64,000 nucleotides of DNA from JAWLHU01 sp049325315 (GTDB taxonomy: Bacteria; Bacillota; Sulfobacillia; Symbiobacteriales; Symbiobacteriaceae). The translations under genes were made by a program, and so were the position numbers. The stretch lies in assembly GCA_049325315.1 (NCBI GenBank), contig JBMONB010000081.1, positions 1 through 64,000 of the forward strand, in the 5' to 3' direction. The notes beneath the pieces were generated by a model, which saw only the letters and a list, made by a program, of their open reading frames with translations, had not been told where the DNA came from and did no database searches. Below are positions 1-8,642 of the stretch, piece after piece. Position 1 is the first letter of the stretch. Each line of letters opens with the position of its first letter.

Positions 1-78
1 CCGCTCCTTTGTTGTAAATGGTTGGTGGTACTTCCATTGTAGCAAAGAGTGGTTTCTTTTGTGTTAAAACGAAACAAG

Positions 79-127
79 AAAGGGGCCGTCCCTAGTCATC
101 TGCGATGACTTTTGGGACGGCCCCTTC
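79..127 (-). terminator. Rho-independent terminator of the GGDEF gene
   Basis: Long inverted repeat: AAGGGGCCGTCCC pairs with GGGACGGCCCCTT, and an inner AGTCATC/GATGACT stem extends it. Read on the minus strand it follows the stop codon of the diguanylate cyclase gene and is followed by a T-containing stretch (CTTTCTTGTTTCG). Confidence 0.75.
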
Positions 128-131
128 GTAT

Positions 132-1514
132 TCAGGCTTCCGGCTCAGGCACGTCGGGCTCGGCCTCCTGGTTGTGCAGCACCACCCGGTTCCGCCCGGT
201 CCGCTTGGCCGAGTAGAGCGCCCGGTCGGCGGAGAGGAGCAGGTCGACCTGGGAGAGCCCGTCCTGCGGGTAGCTGGCGACCCCGATGGAACAGGAAAGG
301 GTGAAATCTACCGGGCGCCCCTGCTTGGTGACAAAGGTGTGGGAGTGGATGCGCTCCCGGATTCGCTCCGCAACCCGGGCAGCGACATGACTGTCGGTCT
401 CGGGCAGGATCACCGAGAACTCTTCGCCCCCGTACCGGAAGACCAGGTCGACCTGGCGACAGGAGAGGCGGATCAGTCGTGCAGCCTGCTCCAGCACCAC
501 ATCGCCGGTCGGGTGGCCATAGGTGTCGTTGACCCGCTTGAAGTGATCGAGGTCGATCATCAGGAGTGAGAAGCTGCTGCCGGTCAGCTGCGCCTGGTTT
601 ACCAGGCTGACCACCTGGTCCATGTAGTGCCGGTAGTTGAATAGTCCGGTGTGGGGGTCGGTGATCGCCAGCTGGCGGGTGTGCTGATGCAGCCGGGCGT
701 TGGCCAGGTACGAGGCCGCCTGTTCGGCCACGGTGGTCAGCAGGGCGACATCGGCTGCGGTGTAGGCGTTGCGCTCCTTGGACTCCACGTTGAGCACGCC
801 GAGGATCTTCCCCTCCCACGCCAGCGGGATTGCCAGTTCCGAGCGGGCCCCTGGCACACCACCCACGTAGCGAGGGTCTTCGGTCACGTCGCCGACGCAG
901 ACCGGCAGGCCGGTCTTGACAACGGTCCCGCTGATCCCTTCTCCTGGCTTCAGCCGCAGCCCCAGGCTGACCTCATAGCCATGGGCCGCTGCCACAATCA
1001 GCTCCCCGCTCTTTTCATCGACCAGCAAAATGGCGCCGTAGTCGTATCCCCAGAGCTTGCCCAGCTGCTCCAGGATCATCTCCATCAGCCGCTGGCTGTC
1101 CAGGGTGGTGGAGAGGCTGAGGGCGATCTGGTGCAGCGCGCCCAACTGCTGCTGCGCCTGGCGCAGGTCGGCGTTGATCCGAGCCATTCGACGCGCCTGC
1201 CGGGTCAGGCTACCGACGTAGTAGCCCAGGGCGAGGGCGCCAATGCCGGCCCACCCATAGCCGCTCATCAGCAGCGGCTCCTCCAGCAGGCTGGAGCCGT
1301 GGATTTGCCAGAGGCCGAGGAACAGGGCCACCCCGCTCACGAGGGCCATCAGGACCCCGCCCCGCACCTCCCAGGCACGGGCCGCCATCACCACGCCAAC
1401 CCCCAGCCAGACGGCGTGAAGGTGGGAGGGGACGAGCCAGACCAGCAGCAGGTAGGCCACCAGGGACGCGGGAATCAGTCCAATCTGCCACATGGGAAGA
1501 GCGCTTCCACGCAC
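132..1514 (-). CDS. Membrane-anchored GAF-GGDEF diguanylate cyclase
   Basis: Predicted to make cyclic di-GMP from two GTP at the membrane. The 460-residue product has about four hydrophobic segments in the first ~100 residues, then a GAF sensor domain (about 130-275), then a GGDEF domain (about 290-450). The GGDEF domain looks active: IDLDHFK near its start, an intact GGEEF signature (RYGGEEFSVILPETD), and an RQVD inhibitory I-site five residues upstream, which predicts product feedback. I chose the GTG at 1514 because a GGGGGGAG ribosome binding site sits about 10 bases upstream. GTG at 1538 has no such site, and ATG at 1493 is an alternative. It is transcribed away from mutS and has its own terminator. 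The GAF ligand cannot be predicted. Confidence 0.88.
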   Translation of the reverse strand: MRGSALPMWQIGLIPASLVAYLLLVWLVPSHLHAVWLGVGVVMAARAWEVRGGVLMALVSGVALFLGLWQIHGSSLLEEPLLMSGYGWAGIGALALGYYVGSLTRQARRMARINADLRQAQQQLGALHQIALSLSTTLDSQRLMEMILEQLGKLWGYDYGAILLVDEKSGELIVAAAHGYEVSLGLRLKPGEGISGTVVKTGLPVCVGDVTEDPRYVGGVPGARSELAIPLAWEGKILGVLNVESKERNAYTAADVALLTTVAEQAASYLANARLHQHTRQLAITDPHTGLFNYRHYMDQVVSLVNQAQLTGSSFSLLMIDLDHFKRVNDTYGHPTGDVVLEQAARLIRLSCRQVDLVFRYGGEEFSVILPETDSHVAARVAERIRERIHSHTFVTKQGRPVDFTLSCSIGVASYPQDGLSQVDLLLSADRALYSAKRTGRNRVVLHNQEAEPDVPEPEA

Positions 1515-1718
1515 CGTCGATGGACTCCCCCCTCGCACCGTTGATTTAACGGTTTATGCTTTGACACGCCTGCCCATTGCTCCTGCTGAAATGGTGACGG
1601 TCCCCCACAAGAAGGAGACGGTCCGGCCTTTGGAGAAAAGACCGGAATGCCTGGTCGACGCATTGCGCACGGAGAAGTGGGCATCGCCCCTTCTGCAGAT
1701 ACACAAGGAGGGTCACCT

Positions 1719-4346
1719 TTGGACGCAGCCCAAGCGACGCCCATGTTCGCCCAGTACCTGAAGATCAAGGAGGAGTACCCCGACTGCATCCTCTTCTACC
1801 GGCTGGGCGACTTCTACGAAACCTTCATGGACGACGCCGAACTGGCGGCCCGTGAGCTGGAACTGACACTGACCGGCCGTGATGGCGGCAAGGCGATGGG
1901 GCGGGTCCCCATGGCCGGTATTCCCTATCACGCCGCGGAATCCTATATTGCGAGGCTGATCGAGCGAGGGTACAAGGTCGCCATCTGCGAGCAGGTGGAG
2001 GATCCGAAGGCCACCAAGGGGCTGGTCAGGCGCGATGTCACCCGGGTGGTCACCCCCGGCACCCTGGTGGAGCCCCGCCTCCTGCAGGAGAAGCTGAACA
2101 ACTACCTGGCGGCCGTCACCTACGGCAAGACCGGCTTCGGCCTGGCGGTGGCCGACCTCTCCACCGGCGAGTTCGCCGCCTGTGAGCTGGGCGGGGCCGA
2201 CGGCCTGCGCCAGCTGCTGGATGAGCTGGGCCGGCTGGAGCCCCGCGAGGTGATCATCGAGCCGGGGCTGGCGGCCGAGCAGCGGCTGGTGGGGCCGCTG
2301 AAGTCCGCCGGTGTCGCCCTCTCCACCTTTGAGTCCCGCCACTTCAACCAGACAGACGCCTACCGCCGGCTGACCGGCCACTTTGGCGTCTCGACCCTGA
2401 CCGGCTTCGGCTGCGAGCACCTGCCCCTGGCCACCGGGGCGGCGGGGGCGGCGCTGGCCTACCTGGCGGAGACCCAGAAGACCACCCTCAGCCATATCAC
2501 CGGGCTCACCGTCTACTACCCCGGCCAGTTCATGATGCTCGACCCCGCCACCCGCCGCAACCTGGAGCTTACCCGCTCCATCCGCGACGGCGGACGGAAG
2601 GGGACGCTGCTCTGGGTGATGGACCGGACCGTCACCTCCATGGGCGGCCGCATGCTGAAGTCCTGGCTGGAGCGGCCGCTGCTCGACCTGGAGCCGGTGA
2701 TCCGGCGCCACGAGGCGGTGGGCGAGCTGGTCCACAAGCCGGTGCTGCGGGCCGACCTGCGGGCGCTCCTGCAAGAGGTCTACGACCTGGAGCGGCTGGC
2801 CGGCCGCGTCGCCTACGGCACCGCCAACGCCAAGGACCTGATCGCCCTGAAGGGATCGCTGGTGGCGCTGCCGTCGATCCGGGTGGCGCTGGAGGAGGCG
2901 GGGGCGAAGCGGCTGACCGGACTGCGGGAGAGCCTCGACATGCTCGACGATGTCCGGGACCTGATCGAGCAGGCGATCGCCGACGAGCCGGCCCTGGCGA
3001 TCACCGAGGGCAACATCATCAAAGATGGCTACCACGAAGAGGTGGACCGGCTCCGCAAGGCGGCCCGGGAGGGCAAGTCGTGGATCGCCGCCCTGGAGAG
3101 CCGGGAGCGGGAGCGGACCGGGATTCGCTCGCTGAAGGTGGGCTACAACAAGGTCTTCGGCTACTACCTGGCGGTCACCAACGCCAACCGGTCGATGGTA
3201 CCCGACGACTATATCCGCAAGCAGACGTTGGCCAACGAGGAGCGGTACATCACCCCGGAGCTGAAGGAGCTGGAGGAGACGGTCCTCGGCTCCGACGAGA
3301 AGCTGATGGCGCTGGAGTACGATCTCTTCCTGGGAATCCGCCAGCAGGTGGCGAGCCAGGTCTCCCGGATTCAGGACTCCGCCCGGGCGGTGGCCGAGCT
3401 CGACGTGCTGGCCGCCTTCGCCGAGGTGGCGGCGCTCTATGGCTATGTCCGCCCCCTGATCGACACCTCTACCCGGCTGGAGCTGAAGGACGCCCGCCAC
3501 CCCGTGCTGGAGCGGGTGATGGCCGAGGGCTCCTTCGTGCCCAACGACACCTACCTCGATACCGAGGAGAACCGGCTGGTGCTGATCACCGGCCCGAACA
3601 TGGGCGGCAAATCCACGGTGATGCGGGCGGCGGCCCTGGCGGTGATCCTGGCGCAGGCCGGCGCCTTCGTCCCGGCATCCAGCGCCCACATCGGCCTGGT
3701 CGACCGGGTCTTCACCCGGGTGGGCGCCTCCGACGACCTGGCGACGGGCCAGTCCACCTTCATGGTGGAGATGACCGAGGTGGCGAACATCCTCCACGCC
3801 GCCACCGAGCGCTCCCTCGTCGTGCTCGACGAGGTGGGCCGCGGCACCGCCACCTTCGACGGCCTCTCCATCGCCTGGGCGATCACCGAGCACATCGCCC
3901 AGCAGATCCGCTGCCGGACCATGTTCGCCACCCACTACCACGAGCTCTGCGAGCTGGAGGGGATGCTCCATGGCGTTGTCAACTTCTCCATGGCAGTGGT
4001 GGAAAAGGGGGAGGACATCGTCTTCCTCCGCAAGCTGGTCCGGGGCGGGGCCGACCGCTCCTATGGCATCCAGGTAGGGAGGCTGGCCGGGCTGCCCGCC
4101 TCTGTGGTGGAGCGGGCCCGGGAGATCCTGCTGACGCTCGAAGAAGAGGAGGGCGAGCGGCAGAGCCGCCGGGAGGTGGCGGCCCAGAAGCTGCGCCAGA
4201 AGCCGTCGGTCCAGCTCACCTTCTTCGAGGAGAAGAAGCACCCGGTGGTGGAGGAGCTGCTGGGGCTGAACATTCTGGCCCTCACCCCCATCGAGGCGCT
4301 GAACCTGCTCTACCAGCTGCAGGCGAAGGCGAAGGATGGGCGCTGA
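1719..4346 (+). CDS. mutS: DNA mismatch repair ATPase MutS
   Basis: Recognises mismatches and small loops and recruits MutL. The N-terminal mismatch-binding domain has the expected FYRLGDFYETF motif with the Phe-x-Glu wedge. The C-terminal ABC ATPase has the Walker A GPNMGGKST, the signature loop STFMVEM and Walker B VVLDEVGRGTATFDG, and a helix-turn-helix tail follows. The length of 875 residues is typical of MutS1. The start is TTG at 1719, seven bases after AAGGAGGG; the open frame continues upstream to 1647 without a better site. mutL lies 4.3 kb downstream rather than adjacent, separated by an ECF sigma locus and several orphans. Confidence 0.97.
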   Translation: MDAAQATPMFAQYLKIKEEYPDCILFYRLGDFYETFMDDAELAARELELTLTGRDGGKAMGRVPMAGIPYHAAESYIARLIERGYKVAICEQVEDPKATKGLVRRDVTRVVTPGTLVEPRLLQEKLNNYLAAVTYGKTGFGLAVADLSTGEFAACELGGADGLRQLLDELGRLEPREVIIEPGLAAEQRLVGPLKSAGVALSTFESRHFNQTDAYRRLTGHFGVSTLTGFGCEHLPLATGAAGAALAYLAETQKTTLSHITGLTVYYPGQFMMLDPATRRNLELTRSIRDGGRKGTLLWVMDRTVTSMGGRMLKSWLERPLLDLEPVIRRHEAVGELVHKPVLRADLRALLQEVYDLERLAGRVAYGTANAKDLIALKGSLVALPSIRVALEEAGAKRLTGLRESLDMLDDVRDLIEQAIADEPALAITEGNIIKDGYHEEVDRLRKAAREGKSWIAALESRERERTGIRSLKVGYNKVFGYYLAVTNANRSMVPDDYIRKQTLANEERYITPELKELEETVLGSDEKLMALEYDLFLGIRQQVASQVSRIQDSARAVAELDVLAAFAEVAALYGYVRPLIDTSTRLELKDARHPVLERVMAEGSFVPNDTYLDTEENRLVLITGPNMGGKSTVMRAAALAVILAQAGAFVPASSAHIGLVDRVFTRVGASDDLATGQSTFMVEMTEVANILHAATERSLVVLDEVGRGTATFDGLSIAWAITEHIAQQIRCRTMFATHYHELCELEGMLHGVVNFSMAVVEKGEDIVFLRKLVRGGADRSYGIQVGRLAGLPASVVERAREILLTLEEEEGERQSRREVAAQKLRQKPSVQLTFFEEKKHPVVEELLGLNILALTPIEALNLLYQLQAKAKDGR

Positions 4347-4357
4347 TCAGCGAGATG

Positions 4358-4397
4358 GATGCCCCGTGCTGTGACCAGTGTCGCAGCACGGGGCATC
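4358..4397 (+). terminator. Stem-loop after mutS
   Basis: A perfect 14-bp stem, GATGCCCCGTGCTG with CAGCACGGGGCATC, starts 12 bases after the mutS stop. There is no clear T tract, so termination is likely but not certain. Confidence 0.6.
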
Positions 4398-4607
4398 TCC
4401 GCCTGAAGGGTTGTGCAGACTCTGGGCGGGAGTCTTCATGAACCAGAAAAATGACGAGTGAACCTGAGGGTCACATTATAAAGAATGCCTATGGCGTCGC
4501 GATGATGCCGACTGGCGCTGACATGGCCGGTAGCGCAACTGCCTCCGGCCTTCCATGATTGTACCGGACTCAAACCGGAATATGTCCCGTTTCATCGGGG
4601 GTTCTAT
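4398..4607. other. Intergenic stretch with no recognisable gene
   Basis: I see no open frame with a credible start and no RNA gene here. It separates the mutS hairpin from the promoter proposed for the ECF sigma gene. Confidence 0.5.
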
Positions 4608-4636
4608 GGAACCTCCACGGGTGATGGTGACTCATA
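4608..4636 (+). promoter_or_regulatory. Candidate autoregulated ECF-type promoter
   Basis: GGAACC at 4608-4613 is followed after 17 bases by CTCATA at 4631-4636, about 40 bases before the sigma gene start. GGAACC-like -35 elements are typical of ECF sigma factors, which usually drive their own operon. The -10 match is weak, so this is a proposal. Confidence 0.4.
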
Positions 4637-4676
4637 TAAGTGAGAGATCTCTCAGTTGTTGAAAGGAGTGGGGTGG

Positions 4677-5264
4677 TTGAGCGAGACCGAAGCGGTTCGG
4701 CGATTACAAGCTGGCGACAGGTCGGCCTTGAACCTCCTCTACAGTACATATGCCGAGGCTGCAATTCGCACCGCCTTTCTCATCACTCGGAGTAAAGCCG
4801 TAGCCGAAGACGCAGTTCAAGAAGCGTTCGTACAGGTCATTCGGACCGTCCCGACACTGCGAGACCCTGCTTCCTTTCGACCGTGGTTCTACCGAATTGT
4901 AGTGAACTCGGCGAAAAGGTTATCGCGTAACATCAGCCGCTCTTTACCCCTCGACCTGGAGTACACTAAGGTCGATCTCACGGCCTTATCCCCTGACGAA
5001 GCCGCCATCGGCATCGAGGAGATTCAAATGGTTCGAGCTGCAATCAACGATCTGAACCAGGCACATCGAGAGGCGGTTATTCTGAGGTACTATACCGACC
5101 TTTCGGAGGATGAAATTGCTCAGTCCTTGGGGGTGCCAAGCGGTACTGTGAAATCTCGCTTGCACAGGGCCAAAGAAGTACTTCGTGAGCGGCTCGAAGG
5201 GAAGACGAGATTCTCGAGGAGGTCGGCTGTACCACTCGAATGGTCTTCCGGTCAAAAGGAGTGA
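4677..5264 (+). CDS. ECF-family RNA polymerase sigma factor
   Basis: Alternative sigma factor of about 195 residues, the usual ECF size. Region 2 is visible around residues 20-90 (AEDAVQEAFVQVIRT, then FRPWFYRIVVNSAKR). Region 4, around 125-180, has the DNA-binding helix-turn-helix DLSEDEIAQSLGVPSGTVKS. The start is TTG at 4677 with AGGAG eight bases upstream; TTG at 4656 is possible but lacks a ribosome binding site. It sits seven bases before a membrane protein gene that is probably its anti-sigma partner. An ECF-like promoter upstream suggests autoregulation. The signal sensed is unknown. Confidence 0.9.
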   Translation: MSETEAVRRLQAGDRSALNLLYSTYAEAAIRTAFLITRSKAVAEDAVQEAFVQVIRTVPTLRDPASFRPWFYRIVVNSAKRLSRNISRSLPLDLEYTKVDLTALSPDEAAIGIEEIQMVRAAINDLNQAHREAVILRYYTDLSEDEIAQSLGVPSGTVKSRLHRAKEVLRERLEGKTRFSRRSAVPLEWSSGQKE

Positions 5265-5271
5265 GTCAATA

Positions 5272-5955
5272 ATGACGGAGGAACGTAAGATCAAGGCTGC
5301 GTTGAAGGTGGACGCCGGCCAGATTCAACTGCCTCCGGATCTGTTGGATCGTATTCGACGACGAGCGGATACTGTGACTCCCGTTTGCCCAAGCCTGTGG
5401 GCACGGTGGCGGCTGGGGCCGAAGCTGGAGCTAGCACTGGCTTGCATCCTGTTGGTCAGCCTGTTGGGCATGGCTGCATATCGCAATCTCAACTCTGGCC
5501 GATCTCAGCAGTCCCCCACCAGTCCGGATAGCAGAGGGGCTTTATCCGCGGACAATGCAGACGAAAGCCTCGCCCTGCTCCGCAAGGAGGCGCCCTTCCC
5601 CATTTTCGTTCCGACCCAGATTCCGGCTGGACTTGAGCCACGCCCCCCAATTACCCGCGACCGGGTGGTCGAGATTGTTTACCTCACCAACGACCTCAAG
5701 GTAGAGTTGCGTGTCATCAATGGCCCAGCAGGGTGCTGTCTTGATGCCGATTCCCGAAAGGCAGTGGGGGCAACTTCCATACGCGGAGACATCACTGCTT
5801 ACTACATCATCAACCAACCTGAATTCGGCGGACCGATCCTATGGTGGCAAGAGGCAGGTTCCTACATCGCCCTCTCAGGGCCTTCATTTGCCAAAGATGA
5901 TTTGGTCAAGATCGCTGCTTCGATGTCTTCAACGGCAACGCTGACTTCCCAGTGA
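5272..5955 (+). CDS. Single-pass membrane protein, probable anti-sigma partner
   Basis: 227 residues: a cytoplasmic N-terminus of about 55 residues, one transmembrane helix (about 58-78, LELALACILLVSLLGMAAY), and an extracellular C-terminal domain of about 120 residues that resembles DUF4367 domains of Firmicutes anti-sigma-type proteins. The cytoplasmic part has no HxxxCxxC zinc motif, so it is not a ZAS-type anti-sigma factor. The outer domain has a Cys-Cys pair (PAGCCLD). ATG 5272 follows AAAAGGAGTGAG. Position right after an ECF sigma gene and membrane topology support an anti-sigma role, but this is inferred from context. Confidence 0.72.
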   Translation: MTEERKIKAALKVDAGQIQLPPDLLDRIRRRADTVTPVCPSLWARWRLGPKLELALACILLVSLLGMAAYRNLNSGRSQQSPTSPDSRGALSADNADESLALLRKEAPFPIFVPTQIPAGLEPRPPITRDRVVEIVYLTNDLKVELRVINGPAGCCLDADSRKAVGATSIRGDITAYYIINQPEFGGPILWWQEAGSYIALSGPSFAKDDLVKIAASMSSTATLTSQ

Positions 5956-6037
5956 GGGTGGGTGCACAAAGCCGGCCTCTTCAAGGTCGCACGGGTGACG
6001 GGCACCTTGTGTGAAGTGACAGGGGAGAATACTCGCT

Positions 6038-6092
6038 CTCCGTCCAAAATTCGTTAGTTCCTCTCCGGCTCGGAGGCGAAAAACGGACGGAG
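6038..6092. repeat. 55-bp palindromic repeat, copy 1
   Basis: Begins CTCCGTCC and ends GGACGGAG, an exact 8-bp terminal inverted repeat. The inner arms extend the palindrome through TTCG/CGAA. It matches the second copy at 6175-6229 over its full length at the same size. The flanks also pair imperfectly (CTCGC on the left, GCGAGC on the right). Confidence 0.75.
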
Positions 6093-6174
6093 GCGAGCAT
6101 TACACGGGGCCGGACTGGGGTGTGAGCCTGAAGGGACAAGGTTGTTAGCCTGAAGTCCGAGCGATTTCCTCGCC

Positions 6175-6229
6175 CTCCGTCCAAGATTCGTTGGTCCACG
6201 CCCGAGCGGAGGACGAAAAACGGACGGAG
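6175..6229. repeat. 55-bp palindromic repeat, copy 2
   Basis: Same ends (CTCCGTCC and GGACGGAG), same length and same CGAAAAACGGACGGAG right arm as copy 1; the differences are mostly in the central loop. The two copies are direct repeats 137 bp apart, separated by 82 bp of unrelated sequence. Confidence 0.75.
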
Positions 6230-6715
6230 GACAACCGACCTACAAAATGAAAGGGATGCTTTCGCAGTCAACAGAAAGGGTATACCCGCATCGGTTTGGG
6301 CTAGAATGTAAAGAGGCGCCCGAATGGGGGCGCCCCTGGGAGTCCGCAGTTGCCGTCCCTGAGACGGCGGCGGCTGTTCGCGTGGGTCTGAGAGCAACGA
6401 TGAATGTTGCTGCATTCATCTTGACGGTGATGTCCACGCAACTCCCAGATTCAGGATACCACAGAGCGCGCTTCCGGTCTGTCGAAGGCTGGAGGTGCGT
6501 TCTGTTTTCTATTCGCCGATCTTCGACATAACCCGCCCGCCTGCCCCGCGGCATCGAAGTCAGTGCATTAGCTGGAGCGGAACGGAATCACTATGAATAC
6601 CCGTGGCATCCTCCCAGGAGATTAGAAGAACGCCACTCAAGCGACCCCTCTACCTGGACGCCTTCTGAAGGTAGCCTTTCCAGTCCAGGGGGCGGCGCCC
6701 CACCCTTCTTTACCG

Positions 6716-7468
6716 CTACTTCAGCGTGAAGCTGTCCAGGATCTGCTTCATCACCGGGGAGAGCTGCTCGCTCGCCTGGGTCGGAATCAGGTGCATCAGC
6801 AGCCAGTCGCCGCCACCCTGGGCCTCGATCAGCCGGATCGTGACCAGAACCGGAATCCGGCCCATCAGGGTGGCCGAGCCCGAGGCGGTGATCCGCCCCT
6901 TCTCCTCCACGATGTTGGGCAGCTGCAGGTCCGGGTAGATCGTCTGCTGCATGACCTGGGTCAGGCCGTCCAGCTTCTCCCGAGGGGTGACCGCAGTGCC
7001 CATCTCGCCTGCCGGGTAGTGCTCCGCCATGATCACGGCGTTCGCGCCCGCCTCGGGGACAGGCAGCGCCAGCTGGAGCTTGGCCGTGGTCACATTCTGC
7101 TGGACGAAGCTGGCGGGCGCCCGCATGGTGAAACCAGCGCCGGCCATGTTCCAGAGCTTGTAATCGCCCTGCTCTTCCACGGTGAAGTAGTTCTTGGTGT
7201 AGACCTTCACGGTATTGGTCTGGGCGTCCCAGCCGACCCGGCCGCCCAGCGCCTCGGCCAGCGGGCGAGCCGGCACAAAGACCCGCCCCTTCTCTACATA
7301 AAGGAAGGGCTCTGCATCGACCGTGACCACCTTGTCATCGACGGTGATCTGAATCTGCTTGTACTCGACTTCGATGTTCTTCCGCATTCCCGTGGCCGCC
7401 CAAGCCCCGACGCCCGTACTGACAACGACCAGCAGCACCAACGCAAGCCCGATCCATACACGACGCAT
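6716..7468 (-). CDS. Secreted protein with copper-amine-oxidase-like stalk domain
   Basis: 250 residues. A signal peptide or N-terminal membrane anchor (MRRVWIGLALVLLVVVS) is followed by a domain at about 45-95 of the copper amine oxidase N-terminal (stalk) type, with VDAEPFLYVEKGRVFVPARP and EALGGRVGWDAQTNTV. In Firmicutes this domain is a surface-attachment module with no oxidase activity. The C-terminal half (about 110-250) is a mixed domain that I cannot assign; its pattern resembles lipoproteins that buffer or carry small ligands. ATG 7468 has AGGAGG nine bases upstream; the longer frame from 7501 lacks support. It stands alone on the minus strand. Confidence 0.8.
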   Translation of the reverse strand: MRRVWIGLALVLLVVVSTGVGAWAATGMRKNIEVEYKQIQITVDDKVVTVDAEPFLYVEKGRVFVPARPLAEALGGRVGWDAQTNTVKVYTKNYFTVEEQGDYKLWNMAGAGFTMRAPASFVQQNVTTAKLQLALPVPEAGANAVIMAEHYPAGEMGTAVTPREKLDGLTQVMQQTIYPDLQLPNIVEEKGRITASGSATLMGRIPVLVTIRLIEAQGGGDWLLMHLIPTQASEQLSPVMKQILDSFTLK

Positions 7469-7576
7469 GCAGGGGATCCTCCTCGACGTTTCTTGCAGCA
7501 ATGTCCCCTTGCATGAATTCGGGCATCGTGAAACGTTTCCTGTCGGGAGGCGAACAAATCCCTCAGGGGGATGAAT

Positions 7577-7969
7577 TCACAGGAGGTCCAGCGGGCTGGG
7601 CAGCTCGGGCAGCAGGAGCGATTGTTCGGGATCGAAGAGCTGGTCGACCGCCTGCCCCTCATACTCCCGGTAGAGCGGGTGGGGGGAGAGGACCAGGGCC
7701 CGTCCCCGGGCCAGGCTGGCGATTACGGCGTTGTGGACGCCATCGACCAGGGCGATGGCGATGGGCTCAGCTCCCTCGTAGTCCACCTCCAGCAGGTGGG
7801 CCCGCTGCTCGGGGGCGAAGCGCCAGGCTGCTTCGTAGGCGGTGGGGCGGCTGGCCAGCAGGGCCAGGATCGGCGCGGTCCAGTCGGGGCAGTACAGGAC
7901 GATCGCCTGCTTTCCCGGACCGCTGAACTCGGCGGCCTGGGTTGGCAGGTAGGGCTGGGCGTGAGACAA
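7577..7969 (-). CDS. Small hypothetical protein
   Basis: I do not recognise this 130-residue soluble protein. It is rich in Ala, Leu and Pro, with no transmembrane segment and no cysteine pair motif. The TTG at 7969 is preceded by AAAGGAG at about ten bases; the frame stays open to 8200, but that extension overlaps the promoter area of the next gene and does not look like protein. It diverges from the gene at 8085. The fold may be alpha/beta, judging from IVLYCPDWTAPILALLAS. Confidence 0.6.
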   Translation of the reverse strand: MSHAQPYLPTQAAEFSGPGKQAIVLYCPDWTAPILALLASRPTAYEAAWRFAPEQRAHLLEVDYEGAEPIAIALVDGVHNAVIASLARGRALVLSPHPLYREYEGQAVDQLFDPEQSLLLPELPSPLDLL

Positions 7970-8084
7970 CGGGCAGCAACTCCTTTCGCTGCCCCTATGA
8001 TAGCACAAGGGAAGGGCTTGCCTCACGGGGCTTCTCATGCGACAATGTAGCGGTGGGAATATCCTAGAGGAGTGAACGTGACAC

Positions 8085-8555
8085 GTGACGTGGAGTTGGT
8101 GGGTTTGGGTCGTAATCGTCCTGGCCGGGGCCGGTCTCGGCTTTCTCGTCCTGTCGATGACCCCCTGGTACAAGGTGCGTAAGTATGCGATGGACATCAA
8201 GAAGATCTACGACAAGCACAAGCTTCAGGAGAAGGCGGAGGCTGTCCAGGCGATGGGGCAGAACCCAAATGCCAACCCGGTTCTGATGCGCAAGCCGCTC
8301 CGTGAACTCACCTCCACCTACGAGGCGCTGATCGCCGACCTGAACAAGGCCAAGGTCCCGAAGAAGGCCAAGCACCTCCATGAGATGTCGCTGAGCGTGG
8401 CCAAGGACTCGCTGGCCATGTACCAGATGGCCGCTGTGGGCGGCTTCCGCCAGAAGTCGATCATGGAGAAGCAGAAGAAGGTCCAGAAGATGCAGGACCA
8501 GATCCAGGCCGAGATGGAGAAGCTCTACGGGCCGATCAAGCAGCCGAAGAAGTAA
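8085..8555 (+). CDS. Membrane-anchored coiled-coil hypothetical protein
   Basis: 156 residues. One N-terminal membrane helix (about 4-24, WVWVVIVLAGAGLGFLVLSM) is followed by a lysine-rich, helical cytoplasmic region with few prolines. The C-terminus (about 120-150) is predicted coiled coil (MEKQKKVQKMQDQIQAEMEK). It starts at GTG 8085 with GAGGAG about 11 bases upstream. It lies just before mutL in the same direction, with 87 bases between them. I do not know the family; the shape suggests a membrane-tethered structural or scaffold protein. Confidence 0.75.
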   Translation: MTWSWWVWVVIVLAGAGLGFLVLSMTPWYKVRKYAMDIKKIYDKHKLQEKAEAVQAMGQNPNANPVLMRKPLRELTSTYEALIADLNKAKVPKKAKHLHEMSLSVAKDSLAMYQMAAVGGFRQKSIMEKQKKVQKMQDQIQAEMEKLYGPIKQPKK

Positions 8556-8642
8556 GTGCACCGGCGGCGCTCCTCACATGGGAGGGCGCCGCCGCGTCAT
8601 AGGAGGGTGCAGGGAGCGCCTGCGCCAGATGGGGGTGACGAG

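Larger units (their letters stand above)
5956..6715. other. 760-bp gene-poor region with repeats and hairpins
   Basis: No convincing gene is seen. It holds two 55-bp palindromic repeats (listed separately), a direct repeat AGCCTGAAG between them, and a GGCGCCC/GGGCGCC hairpin near 6315-6340 that is followed by T residues when read on the minus strand. Further hairpins are GATGAATG/CATTCATC near 6399-6421 and GGGGCG/CGCCCC near 6690. The short open frames here lack ribosome binding sites and codon bias like the neighbouring genes. Confidence 0.5.

Noticed and set aside
1713..4241. 842-codon open frame antisense to mutS
   Set aside because: It is a mirror of mutS in GC-rich DNA with strong third-position bias. 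It has no ribosome binding site and a His/Gln/Leu-rich nonsense composition.
6038..6229. Two-repeat CRISPR or insertion sequence
   Set aside because: The repeats are themselves palindromic over 55 bp, only two copies exist, and no transposase or cas gene is present.
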